DNA of 21,791 nt, from positions 1 through 21,791 of the forward strand of contig JAQTRI010000010.1 of NCBI GenBank assembly GCA_028711905.1, read 5' to 3'. Source of the DNA: Candidatus Wallbacteria bacterium. Its GTDB lineage: Bacteria > Muiribacteriota > JAQTZZ01. Each line of letters opens with the position of its first letter. Position 1 is the first letter of the stretch. The notes beneath the pieces were generated by a model that made no database searches, had not been told where the DNA came from, and worked only from the letters and a program-made list of their open reading frames with translations. A program made the position numbers and the translations under genes. Shown here piece after piece: positions 1-7,546 of the stretch.

Positions 1-812
1 AATTGAAATTATTGGCTGATGTCGGAATCATCGGTCTGCCCAATGCCGGGAAATCCACCCTGATATCCGTGGTTTCAAACTGCAAACCCAAAATTGCGGA
101 TTACCCATTTACTACAATCGCGCCCAATCTTGGTGTGGTAAAGGTCGGCGAATACAGCTTCACCATGGCGGACATCCCCGGCTTGATCGAAGGAGCCCAT
201 ACCGGTTCAGGCCTGGGAGACCGTTTCCTGCGGCATGTGGACAGAACCCGCATACTGCTTCATCTTGTGGATTGTCAGCACCCGGACCCAGTGGTAGCCT
301 ACCTGACCGTTCACCATGAACTCGAGTGTTACAATCCTTCGTTTGGAAGCAGGTTCCAGGTGGTGGCGCTGAGCAAAACCGACATTTTCCTCGAAACAGA
401 AGGCTCTTCTTCACTGAAAGACTACTGTGCAGAACGAGGCATCCCTTTTTTCACCATTTCAGCGGCGACTCACAGGGGTATATCGGAAATGATGTCTTTC
501 ATCGGGTCGAAACTTGGAGAAATCGAAAAAGAGCTGCCAGAAGATTCTCCAGATGAATTCAGGGTTTATCACATAAAAAATCCGGAAAAACCTCTGAATA
601 TCGTGCATCAGGGAAACACTTTTCACATCACCGGCAGTCTTGTCGAGCGGGTAGCGGCCAGGGTCGACTTTCGCAATCCCTTTGCTTTGCGCTGGTTCCA
701 GGGATTTCTTAAGGAAAAGGGTATAACCGACCGCCTTCATAAAATGGGGATTTCTTCAGGTAATACGGTTGAAATCGGAGCAATCAGTTTTGAATATTTT
801 GAAGATGACTGA
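1..812 (+). CDS. obg: GTPase Obg/CgtA, 5' truncated by the window edge
   Basis: Ribosome-associated GTPase that acts in late 50S assembly and stress control. The frame is already open at the left edge; the leading TTG is not the start, because the residues before ADVG belong to the junction with the missing N-terminal Obg fold (about 155 residues absent). Visible: G1 GLPNAGKST (residues 11-19), switch I around YPFTT, G3 DIPG, the GLGDRFLRH stretch typical of Obg, a G4 motif reading SKTD instead of NKxD, and G5 SAATHRG. The C-terminal OCT domain (about residues 185-269) has the RWF and GD-like NTVEIG features of bacterial Obg. The downstream yqeK start lies within its last codons, so translation is probably coupled. 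Identification is firm. Confidence 0.95.
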   Translation, partial: LKLLADVGIIGLPNAGKSTLISVVSNCKPKIADYPFTTIAPNLGVVKVGEYSFTMADIPGLIEGAHTGSGLGDRFLRHVDRTRILLHLVDCQHPDPVVAYLTVHHELECYNPSFGSRFQVVALSKTDIFLETEGSSSLKDYCAERGIPFFTISAATHRGISEMMSFIGSKLGEIEKELPEDSPDEFRVYHIKNPEKPLNIVHQGNTFHITGSLVERVAARVDFRNPFALRWFQGFLKEKGITDRLHKMGISSGNTVEIGAISFEYFEDD

Positions 813-1401
813 ACAGGTGGCTGCTGAACTGGATGCGAAACTCAGTGCTGAAAGAAAGAGGCATTCGATCCAGTGCGCGGTAATGGCCGCTGATTTAGCG
901 CTGAAGTTTCGCGGAGTGCATCCGGATCGAGCTTACCTGGCCGGTCTCGGGCATGATATTTTGCGGGATCTTTCGGAAAAAGAGACCCTGCTCACTGCTC
1001 AGGGACTCGGGGCTGGAAAATTGATCAAACGATTTGCCGGCTGGGGACACGAGCTGATCCACGCTCCGCTTGGGGCCATTTATCTTCGAGCCCGTTACTG
1101 TGTCCCTGCGGATGTTTTTAATGCGATTGAGTTTCATTCAACCGGGAGTCCGCGCCCGGGCCGACTGCTGCTGATATTGATGATCTCCGACTTTTGCGAA
1201 CCTGGAAGAGAGTATCCTGAAGCGGCCAGATTGCGGAGCAGGATTTCCGGGCCCGGTTTCACCAAAGAAGCGCTTTCATTTATGGCGCGCGAGGTGCTAA
1301 AATATAAGCTGGAATATCTGCTGAACAGGAACAAGCCGGTTTGCCCGGCTTCTGTCGGTGCATATAATTATTTGTGCAGGATCACCGGTATAACCCAATG
1401 A
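805..1401 (+). CDS. yqeK: YqeK-like HD-domain phosphohydrolase (probable symmetrical Ap4A hydrolase)
   Basis: 198-residue HD-superfamily protein. YqeK proteins hydrolyse diadenosine tetraphosphate to two ADP using a di-iron centre. Metal ligands are in the family order: H20 (RHSIQCA), H50-D51 (GLGHD), H82/H86 (GHELIHAPLG), H111 (EFHSTG) and D129 in SDFCEPGR, the last two motifs being characteristic of YqeK. I chose the ATG at 805, which overlaps the obg stop by 8 nt, because the frame upstream of it only repeats obg sequence; a TTG at 769 is less likely. The obg-yqeK-LCP order resembles the obg/nadD/yqeK/lytR neighbourhoods of many bacteria, although nadD and rsfS are absent here. Function is from family knowledge. 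Confidence 0.85.
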   Translation: MTEQVAAELDAKLSAERKRHSIQCAVMAADLALKFRGVHPDRAYLAGLGHDILRDLSEKETLLTAQGLGAGKLIKRFAGWGHELIHAPLGAIYLRARYCVPADVFNAIEFHSTGSPRPGRLLLILMISDFCEPGREYPEAARLRSRISGPGFTKEALSFMAREVLKYKLEYLLNRNKPVCPASVGAYNYLCRITGITQ

Positions 1402-2588
1402 GTAAGTCTTCGCGCGTTGAACTAGCTAAGAAAGTGATTGATCTGAAGGGCCGGTCCGGCGCTTTTGATGTTACGCACAAACCAGCCCTGTATATTCCTG
1501 CGATTATCTGGACTTTCGCTTTGCTTTTTTTATTCCTGATGCTTTTTCTCTGGTGGTTCGGTCAGGGAATTGGAGTGAGGAGCCTGTTTTCAAGTAACCT
1601 GCGTGATCAATTCACTATTCTGGTTGCAGGAACGGATATGGCTTATCATGGCCAGCGGACAGACACGATGTTCATTGGCTTTGTTTTTCCTGAAACCAGA
1701 AAACTCGAACTGTTTTCCCTGCCGCGGGACACCTTTGTCGACATTCCCGGACGCAGCAGCAAAAAGTTGAATAGCGCCTACGCATCAGGCGGTGTGGAAT
1801 TGCTGAAAAAAACCGTTGAAAACAACCTTGGGATAAAACTTGACCACTATGTTGTTGTCAACATCGACGGGTTTGTCCACATCATCGATATCCTTGGCGG
1901 TATTGACCTTGAAGTTGAGCAGGATATGGATTATGACGATATCCGAGGGAATCTGCACATCCACCTGAAAAAGGGTCATCAGCACCTGGATGGGGAAAAG
2001 GCTATGCAGTATGTGCGCTTCAGGGAAAAACTTTTTGCAGACATCGGGCGCATTCAGAGGCAGCAGAAATTTCTGGAAGCGATTTCGGGAAAATTCAAGG
2101 AAGTGGACATTTTATGGAAGCTTCCGGCCCTGATCAGGGAGGTCCGCAACAATGTCAAAACAGACCTCTCATACGAGGACATTCTGAAAACTGTAAACCA
2201 GTACAGTGATTTCGATAAGCGGAATCTGCGCATGAGGATTCTGCCGGGTACCGCGGATTACATCGAGAAAATTTCATACTACCTTCCTGACATAGAGGCC
2301 TTTCACAGACAGGTGGAAGAAATTCTGGCTGACGGGAAGGAAGACGACGGACTGCCGGAAAAAGCCGTGCTGGACGAATTTATCCGCACTCTGCAGGCTC
2401 CGGCTGACACAGGAGGCATTACAAACTCAACCACGGGTACAGAGCCGGTCTTGATACTTCCCGTCAAGAGCACCTCAGAATGCGGATCAGGCCTGTCCAG
2501 CGGAAAGGATACCCCCGATGTTCCGGATATGGAAGGCTCCAGGGAGTCTCAGGTCACGCCTGGGACTTCTGAAACTCAGACACGGTGA
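1398..2588 (+). CDS. LytR-CpsA-Psr (LCP) family cell-wall glycopolymer transferase
   Basis: Membrane-anchored, 396 residues. LCP enzymes transfer polyprenyl-phosphate-linked glycopolymers to peptidoglycan or other acceptors outside the membrane. One membrane segment (residues 32-56) follows a short cytoplasmic tail, then the LCP domain (about 72-235): GTD (78-80) with R87 and D89, LPRDTFV (R110, D111), KLNSAY, and the YVRFR...DIGRIQRQQ block (R207, R209, D215, R218, R221), all expected phosphate or metal contacts. The tail after about residue 310 is low-complexity, rich in G, S, T and E, and looks disordered. I chose the ATG at 1398 (ATGA overlap with yqeK) over a GTG at 1374. The last 71 nt overlap tgt in another frame. 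Confidence 0.9.
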   Translation: MSKSSRVELAKKVIDLKGRSGAFDVTHKPALYIPAIIWTFALLFLFLMLFLWWFGQGIGVRSLFSSNLRDQFTILVAGTDMAYHGQRTDTMFIGFVFPETRKLELFSLPRDTFVDIPGRSSKKLNSAYASGGVELLKKTVENNLGIKLDHYVVVNIDGFVHIIDILGGIDLEVEQDMDYDDIRGNLHIHLKKGHQHLDGEKAMQYVRFREKLFADIGRIQRQQKFLEAISGKFKEVDILWKLPALIREVRNNVKTDLSYEDILKTVNQYSDFDKRNLRMRILPGTADYIEKISYYLPDIEAFHRQVEEILADGKEDDGLPEKAVLDEFIRTLQAPADTGGITNSTTGTEPVLILPVKSTSECGSGLSSGKDTPDVPDMEGSRESQVTPGTSETQTR

Positions 2589-3669
2589 AGTTGAAACACC
2601 GGCATTCATGCCTGTCGGAACCAGAGCGGCAGTTAAAACTCTGGATGCCGCAGATATCGATGCTCTCGGTTTTCCCCTGATCCTTGCCAACACATATCAT
2701 CTGTTGCTCCGCCCCGGACCGGACCTGATCCGGGAAGCCGGGGGACTGCACGGTTTTACCGGATTCAACGGCAATTTTCTGACGGACAGCGGCGGATTTC
2801 AGGTGTTCAGCCTTTCCAAATTGCGCAAAGTCACCAGTGAAGGCGTGGTTTTCAGATCCCACCTTGACGGGGCCATGGTGGAACTTTCCCCTGAAGTATC
2901 AATTGACACTCAACTCAAGCTCGGATCAGATATCCTGATGGTAATGGACGAATGCCTGGCTTATCCTCATCCGCCGGAAGCGGCTGAGCCGTCTCTGAGA
3001 ATCACAATGGACTGGGAAAAAAGGAGCCTGAAGTATTTTAACAGTCACGGAGGACCTGAGAGCGGTTCTTTTCTGTTCGGCATTGTTCAGGGTGGATTTG
3101 ACAGGGAACTGAGGCAGAGGGCTGCAAGTCTCACTGCTGAGCTTGGATTTGACGGATACGCTGTCGGGGGATTGAGTGTCGGCGAGCCTCCTGCTCTGAT
3201 GCATGAACTGCTCGATCTGGTTGTCCCTGAACTCCCTGAAAGCAAACCCAGATATCTGATGGGGGTCGGTTCTCCGCTGGAGGTTGTCCGTGCCGTTGCA
3301 CAGGGGATTGATCTTTTTGATTGTGTGCTGCCCACGCGCCTGGCACGGCATGCAGTCCTGCTTACCTGGAAGGGAAAGCTGAAAATACGCAACCAGGTAT
3401 ACCGGAGCGATTTTTTGCCACCTGATCCTGATTGTTCGTGTCCTGTATGCAAGAGATATTCCCGGGCTTATCTCAGGTACCTGTTTCACGCCGGGGAATT
3501 CACCGGCATGCGCCTGGCTACTCTTCACAATCTGGCTTTCATGAGTTCGCTCATGAAGGAAATACGACAGGCCATCAGGGAAGAGCGACTGGCGGATCTG
3601 ATCAGGAAAATTGAAGTCGCATATGGGGCAGGTAATTCTATTCATTCGCAGCACGATGATGCCATCTGA
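2518..3669 (+). CDS. tgt: Queuine/preQ1 tRNA-guanine transglycosylase
   Basis: Exchanges G34 of tRNAs with GUN anticodons for preQ1, the first tRNA-bound step of queuosine synthesis. 383 residues, normal for the family. Visible: the N-terminal ETPAFMPVGT block, TDSGGFQVFS with the general-acid Asp, GIVQGG, the nucleophile-containing FDCVLPTR segment, and the C-terminal zinc site CxCxxC with a distal His in LHNLAF. The ATG at 2518 is supported by an AAGGA 8 nt upstream and by the familiar MFR-type N terminus; no other in-frame start precedes the conserved block. The gene therefore overlaps the LCP gene by 71 nt. No clear terminator follows it. Confidence 0.97.
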   Translation: MFRIWKAPGSLRSRLGLLKLRHGEVETPAFMPVGTRAAVKTLDAADIDALGFPLILANTYHLLLRPGPDLIREAGGLHGFTGFNGNFLTDSGGFQVFSLSKLRKVTSEGVVFRSHLDGAMVELSPEVSIDTQLKLGSDILMVMDECLAYPHPPEAAEPSLRITMDWEKRSLKYFNSHGGPESGSFLFGIVQGGFDRELRQRAASLTAELGFDGYAVGGLSVGEPPALMHELLDLVVPELPESKPRYLMGVGSPLEVVRAVAQGIDLFDCVLPTRLARHAVLLTWKGKLKIRNQVYRSDFLPPDPDCSCPVCKRYSRAYLRYLFHAGEFTGMRLATLHNLAFMSSLMKEIRQAIREERLADLIRKIEVAYGAGNSIHSQHDDAI

Positions 3670-3765
3670 GCGTTTCCGCGCACTCCCATTGCGTTTATTG
3701 AAAAATATCCTATTTGCTTTGTCTTGTTTTCCGGCAATAAATCCTGTTCATACGGAATTATGTCC

Positions 3766-3793
3766 TTGACTTTTATTCCACATAAAGTAATAT
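3766..3793 (+). promoter_or_regulatory. Sigma-70-type promoter for xerD
   Basis: TTGACT (3766-3771), a 16-bp spacer, then TAATAT (3788-3793) in an AT-rich gap between tgt and xerD. Transcription would start near 3800, leaving a leader of about 50 nt with an AAGGAG Shine-Dalgarno just before the ATG at 3853. This suggests xerD is transcribed separately from the obg-tgt operon. Inferred from sequence match only. Confidence 0.6.
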
Positions 3794-3852
3794 TCATATG
3801 TGAGTGTTTTCTCACAAGACACTAAAATTTATACTAAGTAAAGGAGAAACCC

Positions 3853-4749
3853 ATGGAAACCAAGAAAGCCATCGAACAGTACCTGAATTACATATCGACG
3901 GAAAAAGGCCTGGCTTTCAATTCCCAATTGTCTTACAGCAGGGATCTGGCAAATTTCGACAAGTTCATTATGGATTCATGCGCCAAGCACAAGGTCGAGG
4001 AAATTGTCAGAAACGACCTGGAGCAGTACATTGCCTATCTGCGCGATCTCGGCCGCAAAACTACAACCATTACCAGGACTATCACCACGATCCGCTCCTT
4101 CTACAGATTCCTCCGCGATGAGAATTTGATCGCCATTGATGTCAGCAGAGAAATTGACACTCCAAAAATCGAGCGGCGCCTTCCATCGTTTCTGACAGTT
4201 GAAGAGGTCGAACTGCTGCTCCGACAGCCCAGAATCCGCAGAAAATTCGAGTTGCGCGATAAGGCTATGCTGGAACTGCTCTATGCTTCAGGCATGCGTG
4301 TGTCTGAGCTTGTCGGCCTCAATTCCGAAGATCTGAATTTAAGAGAAAAGTTCGTCCGCATCATGGGAAAGGGAAGCAAAGAACGCATTGTGCCCATCGG
4401 GAAAACAGCTGTGCAGTTTATCAAGAAATACATCGCTGTCTCTTTCCCCATGATCAATAAGAAGCGTGAGGCTCATGCCCTGTTCCTCAACTGTCAGGGG
4501 CGGCGTATGACCAGGCAGGGATTCTGGAAACTGATAAAAAAATACGCGGAAAGAGCTGAGATCAAGAAGAATATCACTCCGCACATGCTTAGACACTCGT
4601 TCGCTACGCACCTGCTCGAAAACAACGCCGATCTGCGCTCAGTCCAGGAAATGCTCGGACACAGCGACATCACCACTACCCAGATCTATACGCACTTGAC
4701 CAGGAAAGGGCTGAAATACATTTACACAAAAACTCATCCAAGGGCTTAG
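3853..4749 (+). CDS. xerD: XerC/XerD-type site-specific tyrosine recombinase
   Basis: 298 residues, the standard Xer length. These recombinases resolve chromosome dimers at dif. The N-terminal SAM-like core-binding domain spans about residues 1-90 and the catalytic domain about 110-298. All catalytic residues are present: R149 (ASGMRVSEL), K173 (GKGSKER), H244 and R247 (HMLRHSFATHLL), H270 (LGHSD) and the nucleophile Y279 (TTQIYTH). The start ATG has AAGGAG 7 nt upstream. No phage genes, attachment repeats or integrase-specific N-terminal arm are nearby, so a housekeeping role is more likely than a mobile-element integrase. XerC and XerD cannot be separated with confidence here; the C terminus favours XerD. 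Confidence 0.9.
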   Translation: METKKAIEQYLNYISTEKGLAFNSQLSYSRDLANFDKFIMDSCAKHKVEEIVRNDLEQYIAYLRDLGRKTTTITRTITTIRSFYRFLRDENLIAIDVSREIDTPKIERRLPSFLTVEEVELLLRQPRIRRKFELRDKAMLELLYASGMRVSELVGLNSEDLNLREKFVRIMGKGSKERIVPIGKTAVQFIKKYIAVSFPMINKKREAHALFLNCQGRRMTRQGFWKLIKKYAERAEIKKNITPHMLRHSFATHLLENNADLRSVQEMLGHSDITTTQIYTHLTRKGLKYIYTKTHPRA

Positions 4750-4770
4750 GCAGGAAAAGATTATAATCAT

Positions 4771-4802
4771 AAAGGGGATGCCTTGAAGGCATCCCCTTTT
4801 TT
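4771..4802 (+). terminator. Rho-independent terminator after xerD
   Basis: A 13-bp perfect stem (arms at 4771-4783 and 4787-4799) with a 3-nt loop; the + strand ends in six T residues (4797-4802). It lies 21 nt after the xerD stop and just past the 3' end of the convergent HEAT-repeat gene. The minus strand has only a short T-run after the stem, so it would terminate mainly xerD transcripts and perhaps less efficiently the opposing gene. Confidence 0.9.
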
Positions 4803-4814
4803 AACACCCATTTG

Positions 4815-6686
4815 TCAATCGGTTGAGAAGATCTTTGAAGCTGCTTCGTCAATGGCTCTTTTGAGTTCTTCTGAAGCCTTCTGCCTGAGTCTGTCAAAGA
4901 CCTTGCGGATTTTTTCGTTGTGCGAATCATCGAGGCTTCTGATGGAGCAAAGGCTCTGCAGGGACATGAATTTGACCTCTTCGAATTCGCTGTGTTTCAG
5001 CTCCTCTAAGAATTGCTTTACCTGCCGGTCTGTATAGGTGATGTTTACCTGAGTTGTGTCAATGAAATCGCTCGGAGCCTGAACAGGGGGCTTATCCGCC
5101 GGCTGTGTATTTATTCCGGTTTCAGCGGAAGAGGGCAGGCACGAAGAGCCCTGCCGGAGGGATGTGTCTCCATTCTGGTTGATACAGAGTTCCGAAAGGT
5201 CGCTGATTCCCTTTTCTCTGAGAAAGTTTGTCAGTGCCCGTACTCCCTCAGGGACGATGTGCTGCAGGATTTGCTGCACCCAGTGGCATGTGTTCCGGTC
5301 AATCCGTGTGGCAGCCAGATTTAGGAGCGGCTGTACAACCCGCATGCCTACTCCGGCAATCGCTTCTGCGCTCATCTTTCGTACCGGCCAGAACGGGTCT
5401 GACAAGCCGGCAAAAAGCACGGCCAGAATATCATCATCGAACCTGTCAGGGGACAGTGTGCAGACGGACTGGACTATGGCGTTCCTGATGTTGTCGTTCC
5501 TGATTTTGAAGTAGTAATGATAAATTTCGTGAAAGACGCTTGACGATTCTTCTACCACCTGAAGAATCCAGTAGCAGGGGTTTTCCATTTCACTGTCAAA
5601 GTATCCGCGAAACACAGGCAGTACTTCTTCCGGAATCCGGTTGCCGATGCGCGAGATCATGCGAACAGCCTCTTTGCGGACCAGCCACTTGTCGTCTTCG
5701 AACATATCGATCAGAAGCTCAACTGCGGCTCTGGAGCCGGTTTCGCCCAGAGCTTCCATAATGATGATTTTTTCCTCTTCGAATTTATCTCGGCTGCCGC
5801 TTTTCAGAAGGCCGCGAAAAAAAGGTACTGATTCGCCTTTCTGAATTCTGGCGATCACCTTGTAGGCGGTCAGCCTTGCGCTGCAGTTTTTTTCGCGTTG
5901 TGCGTACTGCATAAGGTGCGGCACGGCTTTTTCGCCGAATCCTTCAAGATAATTGGCAGCCTGGAACCGGAGATACCATTCTTTATCGCGGAGGCTTTTG
6001 ATAAATATCGGGATGGCATGTTCTTCTCTGGTTGCCGCCAAGGCTACCAGTGCGAAATATCTGGCTTCCTTGTCGCCTTTTATCACGAATTTACAGAAGG
6101 GGTCCACACCTTTTTCACGCAGAATGGTGCCGATACTCTTGATGATCCAGAAACGCTGGTCCTGGGTGGCGTTTTTGTAAAGAGTGTTAAGTTGTTTGAC
6201 AGCCGACATTCCCAGTCCGTTGATGATTTCTGAAGCGGTTTTCCTGTGCTGCCAGATCGGGTCGTTCAGAGCTTTGATCAGCAGCGACAATTTGGCGGGA
6301 TGTTTGAGATGCTCAAGGTTTTGAATCACATAAGCCCGCAGTTGATGACTGGGGTGATCAAGCAGATGTTCGAATACAGCCAGTACTTCCGGGCCTCCCA
6401 CAGCCATCAGTGTGTGCATCAGCCAGTAGAGTGTATCCCGGTTTTCCTCGGTTTGAAGGGCTTTCAACATTGGATTCACAGCATCTTTACCAATCGATGC
6501 TAAAATAATGGAGGCTTTTTTACGCTCCAGCCATTTTTCAGCCGAGAAAAGCGTGATCAGTTCCCTGACCATTATATACCGCTGCTCCAATTGCAGATGG
6601 TTGTAAACTCTCATCAGCGTATTCTCAACAGTTTCCAGAGGTTCTTTACTGATTCCTTCAATTACTGTTTCGCGAAGGTTATTCAT
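4815..6686 (-). CDS. HEAT-repeat scaffold protein of unknown function
   Basis: 623 residues with no signal peptide or membrane segment, so probably cytoplasmic. Residues of about 45-480 are tandem HEAT/PBS-lyase-type helical repeats of roughly 35-40 residues, with recurrent motifs such as LVRKEAVRMISRIG, WPVRKMSAEAIAGVG and YLRFQAANYLEGFG. A polar, probably disordered linker (about 485-545) leads to a helical C-terminal domain (about 550-620) that is rich in K and E. No catalytic motif is visible; such proteins usually act as protein-binding scaffolds. The start ATG has an AGGTG about 8 nt upstream on the coding strand. It is a single-gene unit, convergent with xerD and divergent from the tRNA cluster, so context gives no hint of a partner. 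Confidence 0.85.
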   Translation of the reverse strand: MNNLRETVIEGISKEPLETVENTLMRVYNHLQLEQRYIMVRELITLFSAEKWLERKKASIILASIGKDAVNPMLKALQTEENRDTLYWLMHTLMAVGGPEVLAVFEHLLDHPSHQLRAYVIQNLEHLKHPAKLSLLIKALNDPIWQHRKTASEIINGLGMSAVKQLNTLYKNATQDQRFWIIKSIGTILREKGVDPFCKFVIKGDKEARYFALVALAATREEHAIPIFIKSLRDKEWYLRFQAANYLEGFGEKAVPHLMQYAQREKNCSARLTAYKVIARIQKGESVPFFRGLLKSGSRDKFEEEKIIIMEALGETGSRAAVELLIDMFEDDKWLVRKEAVRMISRIGNRIPEEVLPVFRGYFDSEMENPCYWILQVVEESSSVFHEIYHYYFKIRNDNIRNAIVQSVCTLSPDRFDDDILAVLFAGLSDPFWPVRKMSAEAIAGVGMRVVQPLLNLAATRIDRNTCHWVQQILQHIVPEGVRALTNFLREKGISDLSELCINQNGDTSLRQGSSCLPSSAETGINTQPADKPPVQAPSDFIDTTQVNITYTDRQVKQFLEELKHSEFEEVKFMSLQSLCSIRSLDDSHNEKIRKVFDRLRQKASEELKRAIDEAASKIFSTD

Positions 6687-6853
6687 GATGCGGCACCTGT
6701 ATTCAATGAACTGATTTTTGATACATATGATATCAGAAACAACCTGAAACGGTATTATGGAGCGATGACTATGGAACCGGTAAGTAGAAAAAGTCTTTCA
6801 GACCTGTTACTTGTCACCTTTTAGCTGTGCGCATTGAGCAATTGCGTTACTGC

Positions 6854-6882
6854 TTGACAAAGACCCCGGGGTGCTTTAGTAT
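6854..6882 (+). promoter_or_regulatory. Promoter of the tRNA cluster
   Basis: Perfect TTGACA (6854-6859), a 17-bp spacer, and TAGTAT (6877-6882), 16 nt before the first tRNA. The G/C-rich spacer end and short leader are typical of strong stable-RNA promoters. No other promoter-like sequence is evident inside the cluster, so all five tRNAs are probably cotranscribed. Confidence 0.8.
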
Positions 6883-6898
6883 TAAAAACCGGCAGTAC

Positions 6899-6984
6899 GG
6901 AGGGATGTCCGAACGGCTAAGGGGCCGGACTTGAAATCCGGTAAGGCGAAAGCCATCTGGGTTCGAATCCCAGTCCCTCCGCCA
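6899..6984 (+). tRNA. tRNA-Ser(UGA)
   Basis: Acceptor stem GGAGGGA pairs with TCCCTCC, followed by G73 and encoded CCA. The anticodon loop CTTGAAA sits on stem CCGGA/TCCGG, giving anticodon TGA (reads UCA and relatives). A long class II variable arm (AGGC-GAAA-GCC) and the T loop TTCGAAT confirm a serine tRNA. First gene of the cluster. Confidence 0.97.
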
Positions 6985-7000
6985 ACCATATTTTTACTGT

Positions 7001-7093
<93 letters not shown>

Positions 7094-7131
7094 GACAAGA
7101 ACCGCAGTAGATTGCGGTGACATAGATTTGC

Positions 7132-7208
7132 GTGCCCGTAGCTCAGCTGGATAGAGCGTTGGCCTGCGGAGTCAAAGGTCGGTGGTTCGAATCCACTCGG
7201 GCACGCCA
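7132..7208 (+). tRNA. tRNA-Arg(GCG)
   Basis: 77 nt including encoded CCA. Acceptor GTGCCCG/CGGGCAC, D stem GCTC/GAGC with the arginine identity base A20 in the D loop, anticodon stem TTGGC/GTCAA, 5-nt variable loop, T stem GGTGG/CCACT. The anticodon loop CTGCGGA gives GCG, which reads CGC and CGU directly. Most bacteria instead read these codons with tRNA-Arg(ACG) after A34 is deaminated to inosine. The structure is sound throughout, so this looks like a functional gene. A 6-bp hairpin (7101-7118) fills the spacer before it. Confidence 0.93.
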
Positions 7209-7216
7209 TTTTCCGG

Positions 7217-7308
7217 GGAGAGATGGCTGAGTTGGTCTAAGGCACTCGACTCGAAATCGAGAGGACGTTAATAGCGTTCCGTGGGTTCGAATCCCACTCT
7301 CTCCGCCA
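7217..7308 (+). tRNA. tRNA-Ser(CGA)
   Basis: Acceptor GGAGAGA/TCTCTCC with G73 and encoded CCA. The anticodon loop CTCGAAA on stem CTCGA/TCGAG gives CGA, reading UCG. The long variable arm spans roughly 7264-7282. It starts only 8 nt after tRNA-Arg. Confidence 0.97.
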
Positions 7309-7363
7309 CTGCGCGCGCTGTCTTGCCATGATCAGCTGATCGGCAGGGATCTTTTCACAACAC

Positions 7364-7449
7364 GGAGAGGTGACCGAGCGGCCGAAGGTGCACGTCTGGA
7401 AAGCGTGTGAGCGAAAGCTCCGTGGGTTCAAATCCCACCCTCTCCGCCA
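7364..7449 (+). tRNA. tRNA-Ser(GGA)
   Basis: Acceptor GGAGAGG/CCTCTCC with G73 and encoded CCA. The anticodon loop CTGGAAA on stem CACGT/GCGTG gives GGA, reading UCC and UCU. Variable arm GAGC-GAAA-GCTC. The T loop is TTCAAAT, slightly different from its neighbours. Last gene of the cluster; it completes the serine set. The 97 nt to the next gene contain no convincing terminator hairpin. Confidence 0.97.
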
Positions 7450-7546
7450 TTCCAAGGCTCTGATTTCCATATTTTATTCTTTGAACAAATTCAGTTATAA
7501 AATTAAGGATACTGCCATTTCTGCAGCAAAAAAACAGGAGGAACAC

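Noticed and set aside
2926..3654. Long open frame (242 codons) antisense to tgt
   Set aside because: Tgt is unmistakable on the other strand with all motifs; the antisense frame has no family resemblance and no ribosome binding site.
3853..4749. Tyrosine recombinase as an integrase of a mobile island next to the tRNA cluster
   Set aside because: Standard Xer length and residues, more than 2 kb from the tRNAs, with an unrelated gene between; no attachment repeats or cargo seen.
6721..6737. TGATA-N7-TATCA inverted repeat upstream of the HEAT-repeat gene as an operator
   Set aside because: Arms of only five bases with mismatched centre in AT-rich DNA; expected by chance and not tied to a clear promoter.
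7370..7546. N-terminal extension of rubrerythrin by 59 codons
   Set aside because: It runs through tRNA-Ser(GGA); the ATG at 7547 has an ideal AGGAGG and matches the family N terminus.
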